Shown here in pieces: positions 37,324-45,996 of a stretch of DNA of 64,000 nt. The first letter of the stretch is position 1. Every line of letters starts with the position of its first letter. Source of the DNA: JAQWQB01 sp047636995 (lineage in GTDB: Bacteria > Bacteroidota > Bacteroidia > Flavobacteriales_D > Sanyastnellaceae); NCBI GenBank assembly GCA_047636995.1, contig JBLIGQ010000009.1, positions 1 to 64,000 of the forward strand. The letters are read 5' to 3'. The position numbers were made by a program, and so were the translations under genes. The notes beneath the pieces are model-generated. The model saw only the letters and a list, made by a program, of their open reading frames with translations, was not told where the DNA came from and did not search any database.

Positions 37324-37352
37324 AAAGGGGGCTTTGTGCCCCTTTTTTTTTT
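37324..37352 (+). terminator. Intrinsic terminator after the DUF4190 gene
   Basis: A GC-rich stem (GGGGC with GCCCC, extended by A/T pairs) with a TTTGT loop is followed by ten T residues. The downstream DUF2752 start codon lies only 6 bases after the T run. Confidence 0.9.
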
Positions 37353-37357
37353 CGCCT

Positions 37358-37639
37358 ATGCTTAAATGCACTTTTAAATCTACTACAGGATTAGATTGCC
37401 CCGGATGTGGCCTTCAACGTGCTTTCCTCGCATTGCTTGAGGGAGACCTCCTTGCATGTTTTCTTTATTGGCCAGGATTACTTCCTATACTTATGGCAAT
37501 AACACTGACTATTTTATCAGCAATCACAAAGCGTTCTGTATTCATGTCTGTAGCTCACAAGCTGTACATTCTTACAGGCGTCCTTGTGGTAGGGAACTGG
37601 ATATTGAAATTGATTGGAGTAATTCCTTGTCCGGTATAG
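37358..37639 (+). CDS. DUF2752 small membrane protein
   Basis: 93 residues from the ATG at 37358. The CPGCGLQRAF motif (residues about 13-22) is the DUF2752 hallmark, and two membrane helices follow. The upstream in-frame extension reads through a terminator and is not credible. The gene sits immediately after a strong terminator with no room for a promoter, so it may be expressed by read-through. It converges with the DUF4159 gene; the stops are 2 bases apart. Confidence 0.82.
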   Translation: MLKCTFKSTTGLDCPGCGLQRAFLALLEGDLLACFLYWPGLLPILMAITLTILSAITKRSVFMSVAHKLYILTGVLVVGNWILKLIGVIPCPV

Positions 37640-37640
37640 G

Positions 37641-38306
37641 TTACTTCTCTTCTTCGCCCATCAAAACGAACTGAATGATGTTCGCTCCCATTTGAAGTGC
37701 TTTTTCGCGAAGCTCTTTAGGATCTTTGTGTACTTCGTAATCTTCCCACCCATCACCAAGGTCACATTCAAAATCATAGAACACAACCAATCTGCCTTTG
37801 TAAAAGATTCCCAACCCTTGAGGCGGCGTATTATCATGCTCATGCACTTTAGGCAACCCTTGGGGGAAATCGAATGCTTGGTGGTAAATGGGATGACTAA
37901 AAGGCAACTCAACTAAGTCGAATTCAGGAAACACTTTTTTCAATTCTTGACGAATGTACTGGTCCATCCCGTAATTATCAGAGATGTGCAAAAAGCCTCC
38001 AGCGATTAAATAATTCCGAATGTTTTCTGCATCCGAAGAAGAAAAAACTACGTTTCCATGTCCGGTCAAGTGAACGAAAGGATAGTTGAACAAATCAGGT
38101 GAGCCAACTTCTACATAGGGAATTTCATTTTGAATAACCGTACCAAAGGTGCCATTGCAAAAGGCAGCAAGGTTCGGGACAGAAGTAGGATTTCCGTACC
38201 AATCACCACCACCACTGTACTTCAAAACAGCCAGTTGCCATGAGCCATCTTGAGCGAAAGCTGAAACACTGATTGTTACTGCGAAAAAAAGAAGAAACCT
38301 TTTCAT
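37641..38306 (-). CDS. DUF4159 exported protein
   Basis: 221 residues. A signal peptide (MKRFLLFFAVTISVSAFAQ) is followed by the DUF4159 domain, which is glutamine-amidotransferase-like. Typical strings are LKYSGGGDWYGNPT, PFVHLTGHGNVVF and GGFLHISDNYGMDQY. In other Bacteroidota, DUF4159 genes often sit with BatA/MoxR aerotolerance genes, but none are present here. It is divergent from secDF, with a TACCTTTG promoter element 6 bases before the ATG. Confidence 0.88.
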   Translation of the reverse strand: MKRFLLFFAVTISVSAFAQDGSWQLAVLKYSGGGDWYGNPTSVPNLAAFCNGTFGTVIQNEIPYVEVGSPDLFNYPFVHLTGHGNVVFSSSDAENIRNYLIAGGFLHISDNYGMDQYIRQELKKVFPEFDLVELPFSHPIYHQAFDFPQGLPKVHEHDNTPPQGLGIFYKGRLVVFYDFECDLGDGWEDYEVHKDPKELREKALQMGANIIQFVLMGEEEK

Positions 38307-38311
38307 GTCTT

Positions 38312-38319
38312 CAAAGGTA
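38312..38319 (-). promoter_or_regulatory. TAnnTTTG -7 element of the DUF4159 gene
   Basis: The minus strand reads TACCTTTG, ending 5 bases before the ATG at 38306. Confidence 0.6.
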
Positions 38320-38399
38320 AAAAGACTCCAAGAACCTGCGTGCCAAAAGAAGCAAAATATGCATTTATAATTGGTATAGTAATTACCACCCTGAATTCA

Positions 38400-38407
38400 T
38401 ATATTTG
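38400..38407 (+). promoter_or_regulatory. TAnnTTTG -7 element of secDF
   Basis: TATATTTG ends 29 bases before the secDF ATG at 38437. This is a normal leader length, unlike many of the other promoter elements in the window. Confidence 0.6.
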
Positions 38408-38436
38408 CGCCTCGCAAAAATTAAACCATTAATACC

Positions 38437-41379
38437 ATGCAAAACAAGAGTGCTGTATTGCTCTTTACTATCCTGCTAGCCATAGCGGCTTTGTATACCC
38501 TCTCATTTAACTGGGTTGCGAGTAGCTATGAGAAAACTGCCGACAAACAAGCAGCTTTCATAGCAGACTCAATGATCACTTCTGGTAGCCATACTGAGAA
38601 AGATCGTGAGAGCTTGGTCAAAGAGAAGAGACGTGAGTTTCTTCGTGACTCGGCTAATGCTGAAGTGTATCCGATTTTCGGACACACCTACCAGGAAGTA
38701 AAAGAAAACGAGCTAAACCTCGGACTCGATCTTCGAGGAGGGATGAGTGTGACTTTAGAAGTCTCAATCCCAGATCTAATCAAGTCACTAAGTGACAATT
38801 CTGACAACCCTGATTTCGTATCAGCCATCGATAAGGCGATTAGAGCTCAAGGAAACTCGAATGATGATTACGTGACCCTTTTCGGCAATGCGTGGGCCGA
38901 AGAAGAATCAACTGTTGAGCTTTGGAGAATCTTCCACAACATGGAAAGCAAAGATCTTTTCCCTGCTAAGAGCACGGATGATGAGATCATTGCCATTCTA
39001 AGAAAGGAAGCTGAAACGGCTATCAACAACACAGAGAACATTATACGTAAGCGTATTGACCAATTCGGTGTTGCTCAACCAAACATTCAAAAGATGGCCT
39101 TTTCTGGTCGCATCTTGGTTGAACTCCCTGGTGTTGATGATCCTAATCGTGTTCGTAAACAGCTTATTGCTACTGCGAATCTTGAGTTTTGGGAAACGTA
39201 TAACAACGACGAAATCTTCCAAAATGTTATTTCTGCAAATTCAGCTTTAGGACGTGCAATGCACCCTGAGATGTACACACCAGAGATGGATTCATTGGCT
39301 GCTGATACTGCTGTTGGTCTTAATCCTGAGCAACAGAAATTGCGTAATCCTTTGTTCTCTTTGATGCAACTACAAGTACAGCAGAAGAGCTCAATCATTG
39401 GTTATGCTCTGAACAAAGACACTGATGACCTTGATTCACTTTTCAAGCGTGATGAAGTATCATCTGCACTTGGGCCTAACCTCCGCTTAATGTGGGAGTC
39501 TAGTCCACAAGGAAATGTTTCTGCACTTTACGCTATTCGCGACGAAAGCGGCAAAGGGAAAGCAAAACTTGACGGACGTAACATCGTTGATGCAAGTGTT
39601 GGTTATGATGAACTTGGAGACGTCGTTTCTAACATGACAATGGATTCTGAAGGAACAGCAGCTTGGGCGCGTATGACTGAAGCAGCTTCATCTGACGGAC
39701 AACGACCTATTTGTGTTGTGCTTGATGCTAAAGTAGTTTCTGCTCCTAGTGTGCGTGTTCCTATTACGAACGGACGCTCACAAATTAGTTTCGGTTCAGG
39801 AACTACTGTTGAACAGAAATTACAAGAAGCTGAAGATTTGGCTAGCCTATTAAAGGCCGGTTCACTTCCTGCTCCTTCGCGCATTGTTGACGAAGTGAGC
39901 GTTGGTGCTCAACTTGGTGCTGACAATATTAACGCGGGTATGTACTCATTCATTATCGCTTTGATTGTGATTTTGATCTACATGATCTTCTACTACAGAG
40001 GCGCTGGTCTTGTAGCTGATATCGCTTTGATTGCTAACCTTTTCTTCCTGATTGGTGCACTTGCTTCTTTGAAAGCAGCACTCACACTTCCAGGTATCGC
40101 AGGTATTGTTTTAACTATTGGTATGGCAGTTGATGCCAACGTACTGATCTTTGAACGAGTGCGTGAGGAAATGCGAAACGGAAAATCCCTTGGTGTTGCG
40201 GTGAAAGAAGGATATGGTAAAGCCTATTCTGCGATCATCGATGCGAACATTACAACCTTGCTTACTGCAATTGTTCTTTTCGCTTTCGGTTCAGGACCAA
40301 TCCGTGGATTTGCAACGACGCTGATCATCGGTATCTTCACCTCTCTCTTCTCTGCAATCATTTTGACGCGTTTGATCTTCTTCTCTCGACTAGAGAACAA
40401 GAAGTCAATCTCTTTCTCTTCGAACTTGACAAGGAATTGGTTTACCAACACGAAGATTGATTTCGTTGGAAAACGTAAGACATTCTATATCGTTTCGGGA
40501 ATTGTGGTTATTGCCGGTATTGCGTCTTTAAGCATTAACGGATTGAACAAAGGAATTGACTTTACTGGTGGGACTACTGTTGATGTAACATTCGCATCAC
40601 CTGTGAATGTTGACGAAGTTCGCAGCAGCCTTACCGATGCCTTCACTGAAGACAATGGAGCAAAAGCGAATCCGATTGTTCAAACAAAAGATTCAAATGC
40701 TGCCCTGCGTATTAAGACGAACTACTTAATAAATTCGAATGATGCAGATGTAGATGTGAAAATCAACGAAGCTTTGAGAGTGGGACTTGAGAAGACGGGT
40801 GTAGCTTATACAATTGACCGTTACAACAAAGTTGACGACACCATTTCAGACGACTTCCAGCGCGGGGCGATCTATGCAACACTATTCTCATTGTTGGTGA
40901 TCTTCTTGTACTTGGTATTCCGTTTCCGTAAGTGGCAATTTGGAGTTGGAGCGCTCATTGCGATGATGCACGATGTGCTCATTGTACTTGCATTGTTCTC
41001 TATACTTTGGAAAGTAATGCCGTTCACTATGGAGATTGATCAAGCCTTCATTGCAGCCATCTTGACTGTAATTGGTTACTCAATCAATGACACCGTGGTT
41101 GTATTTGACCGCATCCGTGAGTACCTCGGTCTTTATGGAACAAAGCGTGATGAGAAAGAAGTAATCAACGAAGCATTGAATAGTACTCTTGGTCGTACGA
41201 TCAATACATCCCTTTCTACCTTCGTAGTACTTTTCACCATCTTTATTCTTGGTGGAGACAACATCAAAGGATTTGTATTCGCATTGATGGTTGGAGTTAT
41301 TGTAGGAACCTACTCTTCAATCTTCATTGCAACTCCTTCTGTTCTTGACTTCTCAAAAGGATTGACAACGAAAAAATAA
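38437..41379 (+). CDS. secDF: Fused protein translocase subunit SecDF
   Basis: 980 residues, the fused form usual in Bacteroidota. The SecD half has LGLDLRGGMSVTLEV near residue 95, a long periplasmic domain and a six-helix bundle with GMAVDANVLIFERVREE. The SecF half (from about 680) repeats the RND fold, with GIDFTGGTTVDVTF and GYSINDTVVVFDRIREYL. It uses the proton gradient to pull preproteins out of SecYEG. A terminator follows 23 bases after the stop. Confidence 0.97.
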   Translation: MQNKSAVLLFTILLAIAALYTLSFNWVASSYEKTADKQAAFIADSMITSGSHTEKDRESLVKEKRREFLRDSANAEVYPIFGHTYQEVKENELNLGLDLRGGMSVTLEVSIPDLIKSLSDNSDNPDFVSAIDKAIRAQGNSNDDYVTLFGNAWAEEESTVELWRIFHNMESKDLFPAKSTDDEIIAILRKEAETAINNTENIIRKRIDQFGVAQPNIQKMAFSGRILVELPGVDDPNRVRKQLIATANLEFWETYNNDEIFQNVISANSALGRAMHPEMYTPEMDSLAADTAVGLNPEQQKLRNPLFSLMQLQVQQKSSIIGYALNKDTDDLDSLFKRDEVSSALGPNLRLMWESSPQGNVSALYAIRDESGKGKAKLDGRNIVDASVGYDELGDVVSNMTMDSEGTAAWARMTEAASSDGQRPICVVLDAKVVSAPSVRVPITNGRSQISFGSGTTVEQKLQEAEDLASLLKAGSLPAPSRIVDEVSVGAQLGADNINAGMYSFIIALIVILIYMIFYYRGAGLVADIALIANLFFLIGALASLKAALTLPGIAGIVLTIGMAVDANVLIFERVREEMRNGKSLGVAVKEGYGKAYSAIIDANITTLLTAIVLFAFGSGPIRGFATTLIIGIFTSLFSAIILTRLIFFSRLENKKSISFSSNLTRNWFTNTKIDFVGKRKTFYIVSGIVVIAGIASLSINGLNKGIDFTGGTTVDVTFASPVNVDEVRSSLTDAFTEDNGAKANPIVQTKDSNAALRIKTNYLINSNDADVDVKINEALRVGLEKTGVAYTIDRYNKVDDTISDDFQRGAIYATLFSLLVIFLYLVFRFRKWQFGVGALIAMMHDVLIVLALFSILWKVMPFTMEIDQAFIAAILTVIGYSINDTVVVFDRIREYLGLYGTKRDEKEVINEALNSTLGRTINTSLSTFVVLFTIFILGGDNIKGFVFALMVGVIVGTYSSIFIATPSVLDFSKGLTTKK

Positions 41380-41402
41380 GTCTTAGACTTTTTCAATACT
41401 TA

Positions 41403-41431
41403 AAAGAGGCTCCTGATGGGGCCTCTTTTTT
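41403..41431 (+). terminator. Intrinsic terminator after secDF
   Basis: An 11-bp stem (AAAGAGGCTCC with GGGGCCTCTTT, one wobble) closes a TGAT loop and is followed by a T run. Confidence 0.92.
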
Positions 41432-41515
41432 TATGCCCCCTCTTTTGAGCGCTACCGCATCATAGATTGATATTGAAAACAAGGTTAAACACATGCATTG
41501 AGAAGTTGAAATAGC

Positions 41516-41523
41516 TACATTTG
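41516..41523 (+). promoter_or_regulatory. TAnnTTTG -7 element of tatA
   Basis: TACATTTG ends 4 bases before the tatA ATG at 41528, so the message would be nearly leaderless. Confidence 0.6.
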
Positions 41524-41527
41524 CACC

Positions 41528-41746
41528 ATGGGAGCAACCGAGATTATTTTCGTCTTTGTGATCTACCTTCTTCTCTTCGGAGCGAAAGGTATACCTAGTC
41601 TTGCTCAATCCATGGGAAAGGCCGTTCGCACTTTCAGAGAAGCTTCAGGTGATATTCAACGAGAAATAATGAACACCACAAAGGACATCAAGGACGAAGT
41701 CAAAAAAGTCAAAGACGAAGCAGAAGACACCTTCAAGAAAGACTAA
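41528..41746 (+). CDS. tatA: Sec-independent (Tat) translocase subunit TatA
   Basis: 72 residues. One short membrane helix (EIIFVFVIYLLLFGAKGIP) is followed by an amphipathic helix carrying the FG-x-L-like LFGAKGIPSLAQSMGKAVRTFRE and a charged tail. This is the TatA/E pattern. TatA forms the pore for folded, twin-arginine proteins. No tatC is near. The Ca/Na antiporter gene starts 3 bases after. Confidence 0.88.
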   Translation: MGATEIIFVFVIYLLLFGAKGIPSLAQSMGKAVRTFREASGDIQREIMNTTKDIKDEVKKVKDEAEDTFKKD

Positions 41747-41749
41747 CCC

Positions 41750-42697
41750 ATGGATATTCTATTACTACTTGGTGGACTGGCTCTTCTTGTAGCCGCAGGT
41801 GAGCTATTGGTTCGTGGTGCTGCAGGGTTGGCGTTGAAAGCGAATATATCACCAATGATGGTAGGCCTTACTGTTGTTTCTATCGGAACATCAGCTCCAG
41901 AATTGTTCGCCTCAGTTCGTGCTGCTCTTGAAGGAAATCCAGGATTGGCTGTAGGAAACGTGATCGGATCTAACATCGCAAACATCTCTTTGGTTCTGGG
42001 AATCACAGCATTGATCAATCCAATTGGTGTCTCTAAAAGCCTCCTGAAATTTGATGCCCCGTTGATGGTTTTGGCATCGCTCATCTTCATCTTCTTCGCA
42101 TGGGATCTAGAGCTTTCGTTTAGGGAGGGTGCTATTTTGGTGGGCTTATTGTTCGCATTTATTGGCTCACTAATCTACCGCTCAAGAAAAGAAAAGAAGC
42201 AACAAGACGCCTTAGAAAGCGATGTAGAAGACTTAGTGGAATACCAAAGCAAAGGCTACCCTTTCCTCATATTATTAATTATTGCGGGTTGCATTGGCCT
42301 TTATTTCGGTTCTGAATGGTTCATCTCTGGCGCGCGAAACATTGCTTCTAATTTGGGCGTGAGTGATTACATTATCGGAGTGACGGTTGTAGCTTTTGGA
42401 ACCAGCATACCTGAACTTGTTGCAAGTTCAATTGCTGCCCTCCGAAATCAAGGCGACCTGTCTATTGGAAACCTCGTTGGTTCTAATATCTTCAATATTT
42501 TGTCTGTCATTGGCATCACATCAATGGTCAGTCCGCTCCCTGTTGATGCCGGAATTATAGGATTTGATATTTGGTGGATGCTAGGAATTGCGCTGCTTAT
42601 CTTCCCTATAATGCGCTCTAAATACATCGTTTCACGCTGGCAAGGTGCACTTCTCGTTATCATTTATCTGGCCTACATTTTCATGGTAATCAAATGA
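41750..42697 (+). CDS. Calcium/sodium antiporter (YrbG/CaCA family)
   Basis: 315 residues with about ten membrane helices in two inverted halves. Each half carries the alpha-repeat: GTSAPELFASVRAA with GNVIGSNIANISLVLG, and GTSIPELVASSIAA with GNLVGSNIFNILSVIG. The acidic residues in these repeats bind Ca and Na. It acts in the inner membrane. It overlaps alkB by 4 bases (ATGA). Confidence 0.95.
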   Translation: MDILLLLGGLALLVAAGELLVRGAAGLALKANISPMMVGLTVVSIGTSAPELFASVRAALEGNPGLAVGNVIGSNIANISLVLGITALINPIGVSKSLLKFDAPLMVLASLIFIFFAWDLELSFREGAILVGLLFAFIGSLIYRSRKEKKQQDALESDVEDLVEYQSKGYPFLILLIIAGCIGLYFGSEWFISGARNIASNLGVSDYIIGVTVVAFGTSIPELVASSIAALRNQGDLSIGNLVGSNIFNILSVIGITSMVSPLPVDAGIIGFDIWWMLGIALLIFPIMRSKYIVSRWQGALLVIIYLAYIFMVIK

Positions 42698-43251
42698 TCC
42701 ACCATACGCTCCTGGAACAAGGGACATCTCAACTTATTTACTTTCCATCTGCATTTGACAATGTGGAATTCCAGTCATTAACTTCCGAAATCCAATGGCA
42801 ACAAAATTCCATTCGTGTTTTTGGTAAAGTGCATTTGGAACCGAGGTTGACACAATGGTACGGACCACCCTACTCCTACTCCTCTATCCATTGGCCCGAA
42901 CAGCCATTCTCTGCACTTTTGCGCTCATTGAAAATCCGTGTAGAACACTACTCCGAATTCGGATTTAATGCCTGCTTAGCGAATTACTACCGTGACGGAA
43001 ACGATGCCATGGGCTGGCATAGAGACAACGAACCAGAGATTGATCAGAGGGTGATCTCTTCAGTCACATTTGGAGCCGAAAGGGATTTTAAAATTCGAAA
43101 CAAGAAAACGAAAGAAACCTTGACCTTCCCCCTTGAAAGTGGTTCTCTTTTGGTCATGCGCAATATGCAAACAGATTTCGAACATAGTCTTCCTAGAAGA
43201 AAACGCATTTCAGAACCAAGGGTAAATCTTACCTTTCGAAAAATCAATTGA
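42694..43251 (+). CDS. alkB: AlkB-like 2-oxoglutarate dioxygenase
   Basis: 185 residues, of the short AlkB/ABH2-3-like type. The Fe(II) ligands lie in GWHRDNEPEID (HxD) and in the second His of FEHSLPRRK, and the 2-oxoglutarate arginines in RVNLTFR at the C-terminus. It removes methyl groups from N1-meA and N3-meC in DNA or RNA. It is translationally coupled to the antiporter gene. Confidence 0.93.
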   Translation: MIHHTLLEQGTSQLIYFPSAFDNVEFQSLTSEIQWQQNSIRVFGKVHLEPRLTQWYGPPYSYSSIHWPEQPFSALLRSLKIRVEHYSEFGFNACLANYYRDGNDAMGWHRDNEPEIDQRVISSVTFGAERDFKIRNKKTKETLTFPLESGSLLVMRNMQTDFEHSLPRRKRISEPRVNLTFRKIN

Positions 43252-43284
43252 ATCAATTTTCCATTTCAAGTTATCTGCAAATAG

Positions 43285-43292
43285 TACATTTA
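43285..43292 (+). promoter_or_regulatory. Near-consensus -7 element of panB
   Basis: TACATTTA, one base from TAnnTTTG, ends 4 bases before the panB ATG at 43297. Confidence 0.4.
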
Positions 43293-43296
43293 CATT

Positions 43297-44112
43297 ATGT
43301 CTGTACACAACGATATCAAACGCGTTACTACGCGAGTGCTTCAAGAAATGAAACACAACGGAGAGAAAATCGCCATGCTAACTGCATACGATTATTCGAT
43401 GGCCAAAATCATTGACCAAGGAGGAATTGACTGCATTCTTGTAGGTGATTCCGCCTCCAATGTGATGGCTGGACACGAAACAACTCTTCCTATCACTCTT
43501 GATGAAATGATCTATCATGCTTCCTCTGTCATTCGCGGAGTGCAACGTGCATTGGTGATTGTAGACCTGCCTTTTGGTACCTATCAAGGAAATTCAAAAG
43601 AAGCCTTAAACTCCGCCATTCGAATTATGAAGGAAAGTGGAGCACATGCCGTAAAAATGGAGGGCGGACGAGAAATTAGAGAATCTGTTGAACGCATTCT
43701 TTCAGCTGGCATTCCTGTAATGGGGCATCTCGGACTCACACCCCAGTCGATCTATAAGTTCGGAACCTATGTGGTACGAGCAAAGGAAGAGGAAGAGGCA
43801 CTGCGCTTGATGGAAGATGCAAAAATGCTCGATGAAGTAGGTTGCTTTGGAATTGTAGTTGAAAAAATCCCAGCTAAACTCGCAGGCGAAGTAGCAAAGG
43901 CTGTAAATGCACCTGTTATTGGCATTGGAGCAGGAGCTGATGTAGACGGTCAAGTTCTAGTAAGCCATGATATGCTTGGCATTACACAAGAGTTTTCGCC
44001 CCGTTTTTTAAGAAGGTATTTAGACATGGGTGATCAGATGATTAGCGCTATTCAACAGTATGTAAAGGACGTTCGTGATGTTGATTTCCCGAACGAGCAA
44101 GAGCAATATTAA
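43297..44112 (+). CDS. panB: 3-methyl-2-oxobutanoate hydroxymethyltransferase
   Basis: 271 residues, the usual length. The active-site regions are MLTAYDYSMAKIIDQGGID, LVGDSASNVMAGHETTLPIT with the metal-binding Asp, and GHLGLTPQS. The enzyme transfers a hydroxymethyl group from 5,10-methylene-THF to 2-oxoisovalerate, the first step of pantothenate synthesis. No panC or panD is nearby. The intergenic hairpin after it lacks a U tract. Confidence 0.96.
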   Translation: MSVHNDIKRVTTRVLQEMKHNGEKIAMLTAYDYSMAKIIDQGGIDCILVGDSASNVMAGHETTLPITLDEMIYHASSVIRGVQRALVIVDLPFGTYQGNSKEALNSAIRIMKESGAHAVKMEGGREIRESVERILSAGIPVMGHLGLTPQSIYKFGTYVVRAKEEEEALRLMEDAKMLDEVGCFGIVVEKIPAKLAGEVAKAVNAPVIGIGAGADVDGQVLVSHDMLGITQEFSPRFLRRYLDMGDQMISAIQQYVKDVRDVDFPNEQEQY

Positions 44113-44196
44113 TTCCAACTAGCTGGCTTGTAAAAAGCCAAAAAAACAATAAGTATCCACATGGGCTGGACAAAACAACCGCGGGAACCGATTGTG

Positions 44197-44904
44197 ATGA
44201 GCACACCGGAAAACCTGCAAGTACTCTATGAAGACAATCACTTCATTGCCGTAAATAAGCGAAATTCAGATATTGTCCAAAGTGACATTTCTGGTGATAG
44301 AACGCTCTGCGATGTTGTAAAAGAATACATCCGCGTTAAATACAACAAGCCCGGATTGGCCTTTATTGGAACAATTCACCGTCTTGACCGTCCGGTTAGT
44401 GGAGTCATTCTTTACGCTCGAACTACCAAAGCACTGAACAGGTTTGGGAACATGTTCAAGTACAGAGAGATTCAAAAGACCTATTGGGCTTGTGTGAAAA
44501 ACCCAACACCCCAGATAGAAGACCACATTATCAACTTCCTTAAGAAGAACGAAAAACAAAATAAGTCTTATACGTTTGACAAACCTGCAGCAGACAGAAA
44601 GGAAAGTGAGTTGCGGTATAAAATGGTGGGAAAAGGCACACACTATTCATTTATAGAAGTGTATCCGAAAACAGGAAGGCATCATCAAATTCGCGCCACC
44701 TTGTCAGACATTAATTCGCCAATAAAAGGAGACATTAAATACGGAGCAAAGCGCACCAATGAAAATGCGAGCATCCACCTTCATTCGCGCAAGATTGAAT
44801 TCATTCACCCAGTGCAAAAAATACCAATGTGCATTGTAGCTCCTCCTCCTGAAGACCCCTTGTGGGATGAGTTCGTGAAATTGGACACACGATTGAAATC
44901 CTGA
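44197..44904 (+). CDS. RluA-family pseudouridine synthase
   Basis: 235 residues from the ATG at 44197; an upstream ATG at 44161 adds 12 residues that do not match the family start. The catalytic motif is HRLDRPVSGVILYAR at about residue 74, with the nucleophilic Asp, and the KTGRHHQIRATL motif marks the RluA type. No S4 domain is present, so it is the short RluA/TruC-like form. The target uridine cannot be read from sequence alone. Confidence 0.9.
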   Translation: MSTPENLQVLYEDNHFIAVNKRNSDIVQSDISGDRTLCDVVKEYIRVKYNKPGLAFIGTIHRLDRPVSGVILYARTTKALNRFGNMFKYREIQKTYWACVKNPTPQIEDHIINFLKKNEKQNKSYTFDKPAADRKESELRYKMVGKGTHYSFIEVYPKTGRHHQIRATLSDINSPIKGDIKYGAKRTNENASIHLHSRKIEFIHPVQKIPMCIVAPPPEDPLWDEFVKLDTRLKS

Positions 44905-44950
44905 GCTTTATCCTTGACAAAAAAGTGATAAAAAGAGCCAAGGTATTTGG

Positions 44951-44958
44951 TACATTTG
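44951..44958 (+). promoter_or_regulatory. TAnnTTTG -7 element of trxB
   Basis: TACATTTG ends 24 bases before the trxB ATG at 44983. A TTGACA-like sequence lies upstream at 44914 but at 34 bases' spacing, which is too far for a paired -33 element. Confidence 0.55.
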
Positions 44959-44982
44959 TACCGCCTCAAAAGCACATTTAAA

Positions 44983-45933
44983 ATGGGAGAACCACAAGAA
45001 CACATACACTGCTTGATCATAGGATCAGGACCGGCCGGATATACAGCTGCAATTTATGCTGCAAGAGCAGATCTCAAACCTGTTATGTATCAGGGAATGC
45101 AGCCTGGAGGTCAATTAACTGAAACTACGGAAGTTGATAATTATCCAGGCTACCCAGACGGTGTTACGGGGCCAGAAATGATGATTCAGTTTCAAAAGCA
45201 AGCTGAACGTTTCGATACGGACGTGCGCTCAGGATGGATTACTAAAGTTGATTTCACAGGACCAAAACATTTGGTAGAAGTTGACAATGGCAAGCACGTT
45301 ATTAGTGCAGACTCAATTATCATTTCAACAGGAGCTTCTGCTAAGTGGCTCGGATTGGAATCTGAAATTCGACTACGTGATGCTGGTGGTGGTGTTTCTG
45401 CTTGTGCTGTTTGTGACGGTTTCTTCTACCGAGGTCAAACTGTAGCAATTGTTGGTGCTGGTGATACAGCAGCAGAAGAGGCTACCTACTTGGCTAAGTT
45501 ATGTAAGCAAGTGCACATGATTGTGCGAAGAGATGAAATGCGCGCTTCAAAAGCGATGCAACATCGCGTATTGAAGACCGAAAACATTACAGTCCATTTC
45601 AACACAGAAACCGTTGAAGTTCTTGGTGACGAAGGTGTGACAGGTGTGCGTGTGATTAACAACCAAACACAAGCGCTTACTGACCTTGAAATCACAGGAT
45701 TCTTCGTTGCAATTGGACACAAACCAAACACAGACGTTTTCAAAGATTACCTCGAATTGGATGCCCAAGGTTACATCATCAATGTGCCAGGAACATCTAA
45801 GACCAATGTATCTGGTGTGTTTGTTTCAGGTGATGCCGCTGACAAAAACTACCGTCAAGCTGTAACAGCAGCTGGAACAGGATGCATGGCTGCGCTTGAT
45901 GCTGAGCGTTACCTTGCAGCAATGGCTGACTAA
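44983..45933 (+). CDS. trxB: Thioredoxin reductase
   Basis: 316 residues from the ATG at 44983; an upstream TTG lies inside the promoter. The FAD motif is LIIGSGPAGYTAAIYAARA, the redox-active disulfide is CAVC at about residue 140 in the NADPH domain, and the C-terminal FAD motif is VFVSGDAADKNYRQ. This is the low-Mr bacterial type. It reduces thioredoxin with NADPH in the cytosol. A strong terminator follows. Confidence 0.97.
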   Translation: MGEPQEHIHCLIIGSGPAGYTAAIYAARADLKPVMYQGMQPGGQLTETTEVDNYPGYPDGVTGPEMMIQFQKQAERFDTDVRSGWITKVDFTGPKHLVEVDNGKHVISADSIIISTGASAKWLGLESEIRLRDAGGGVSACAVCDGFFYRGQTVAIVGAGDTAAEEATYLAKLCKQVHMIVRRDEMRASKAMQHRVLKTENITVHFNTETVEVLGDEGVTGVRVINNQTQALTDLEITGFFVAIGHKPNTDVFKDYLELDAQGYIINVPGTSKTNVSGVFVSGDAADKNYRQAVTAAGTGCMAALDAERYLAAMAD

Positions 45934-45955
45934 GAAAAAAGATTACACATAATTA

Positions 45956-45982
45956 AAAAGGGACCAATGTGGTCCCTTTTTT
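45956..45982 (+). terminator. Intrinsic terminator after trxB
   Basis: An 11-bp perfect stem (AAAAGGGACCA with TGGTCCCTTTT) closes a 3-base loop and ends in six or more T residues. Confidence 0.95.
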
Positions 45983-45996
45983 GATACCTTAATGTT

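Noticed and set aside
44118..44145. Terminator after panB
   Set aside because: The TGGCTT/AAGCCA hairpin is followed by A residues, not T, on the plus strand.
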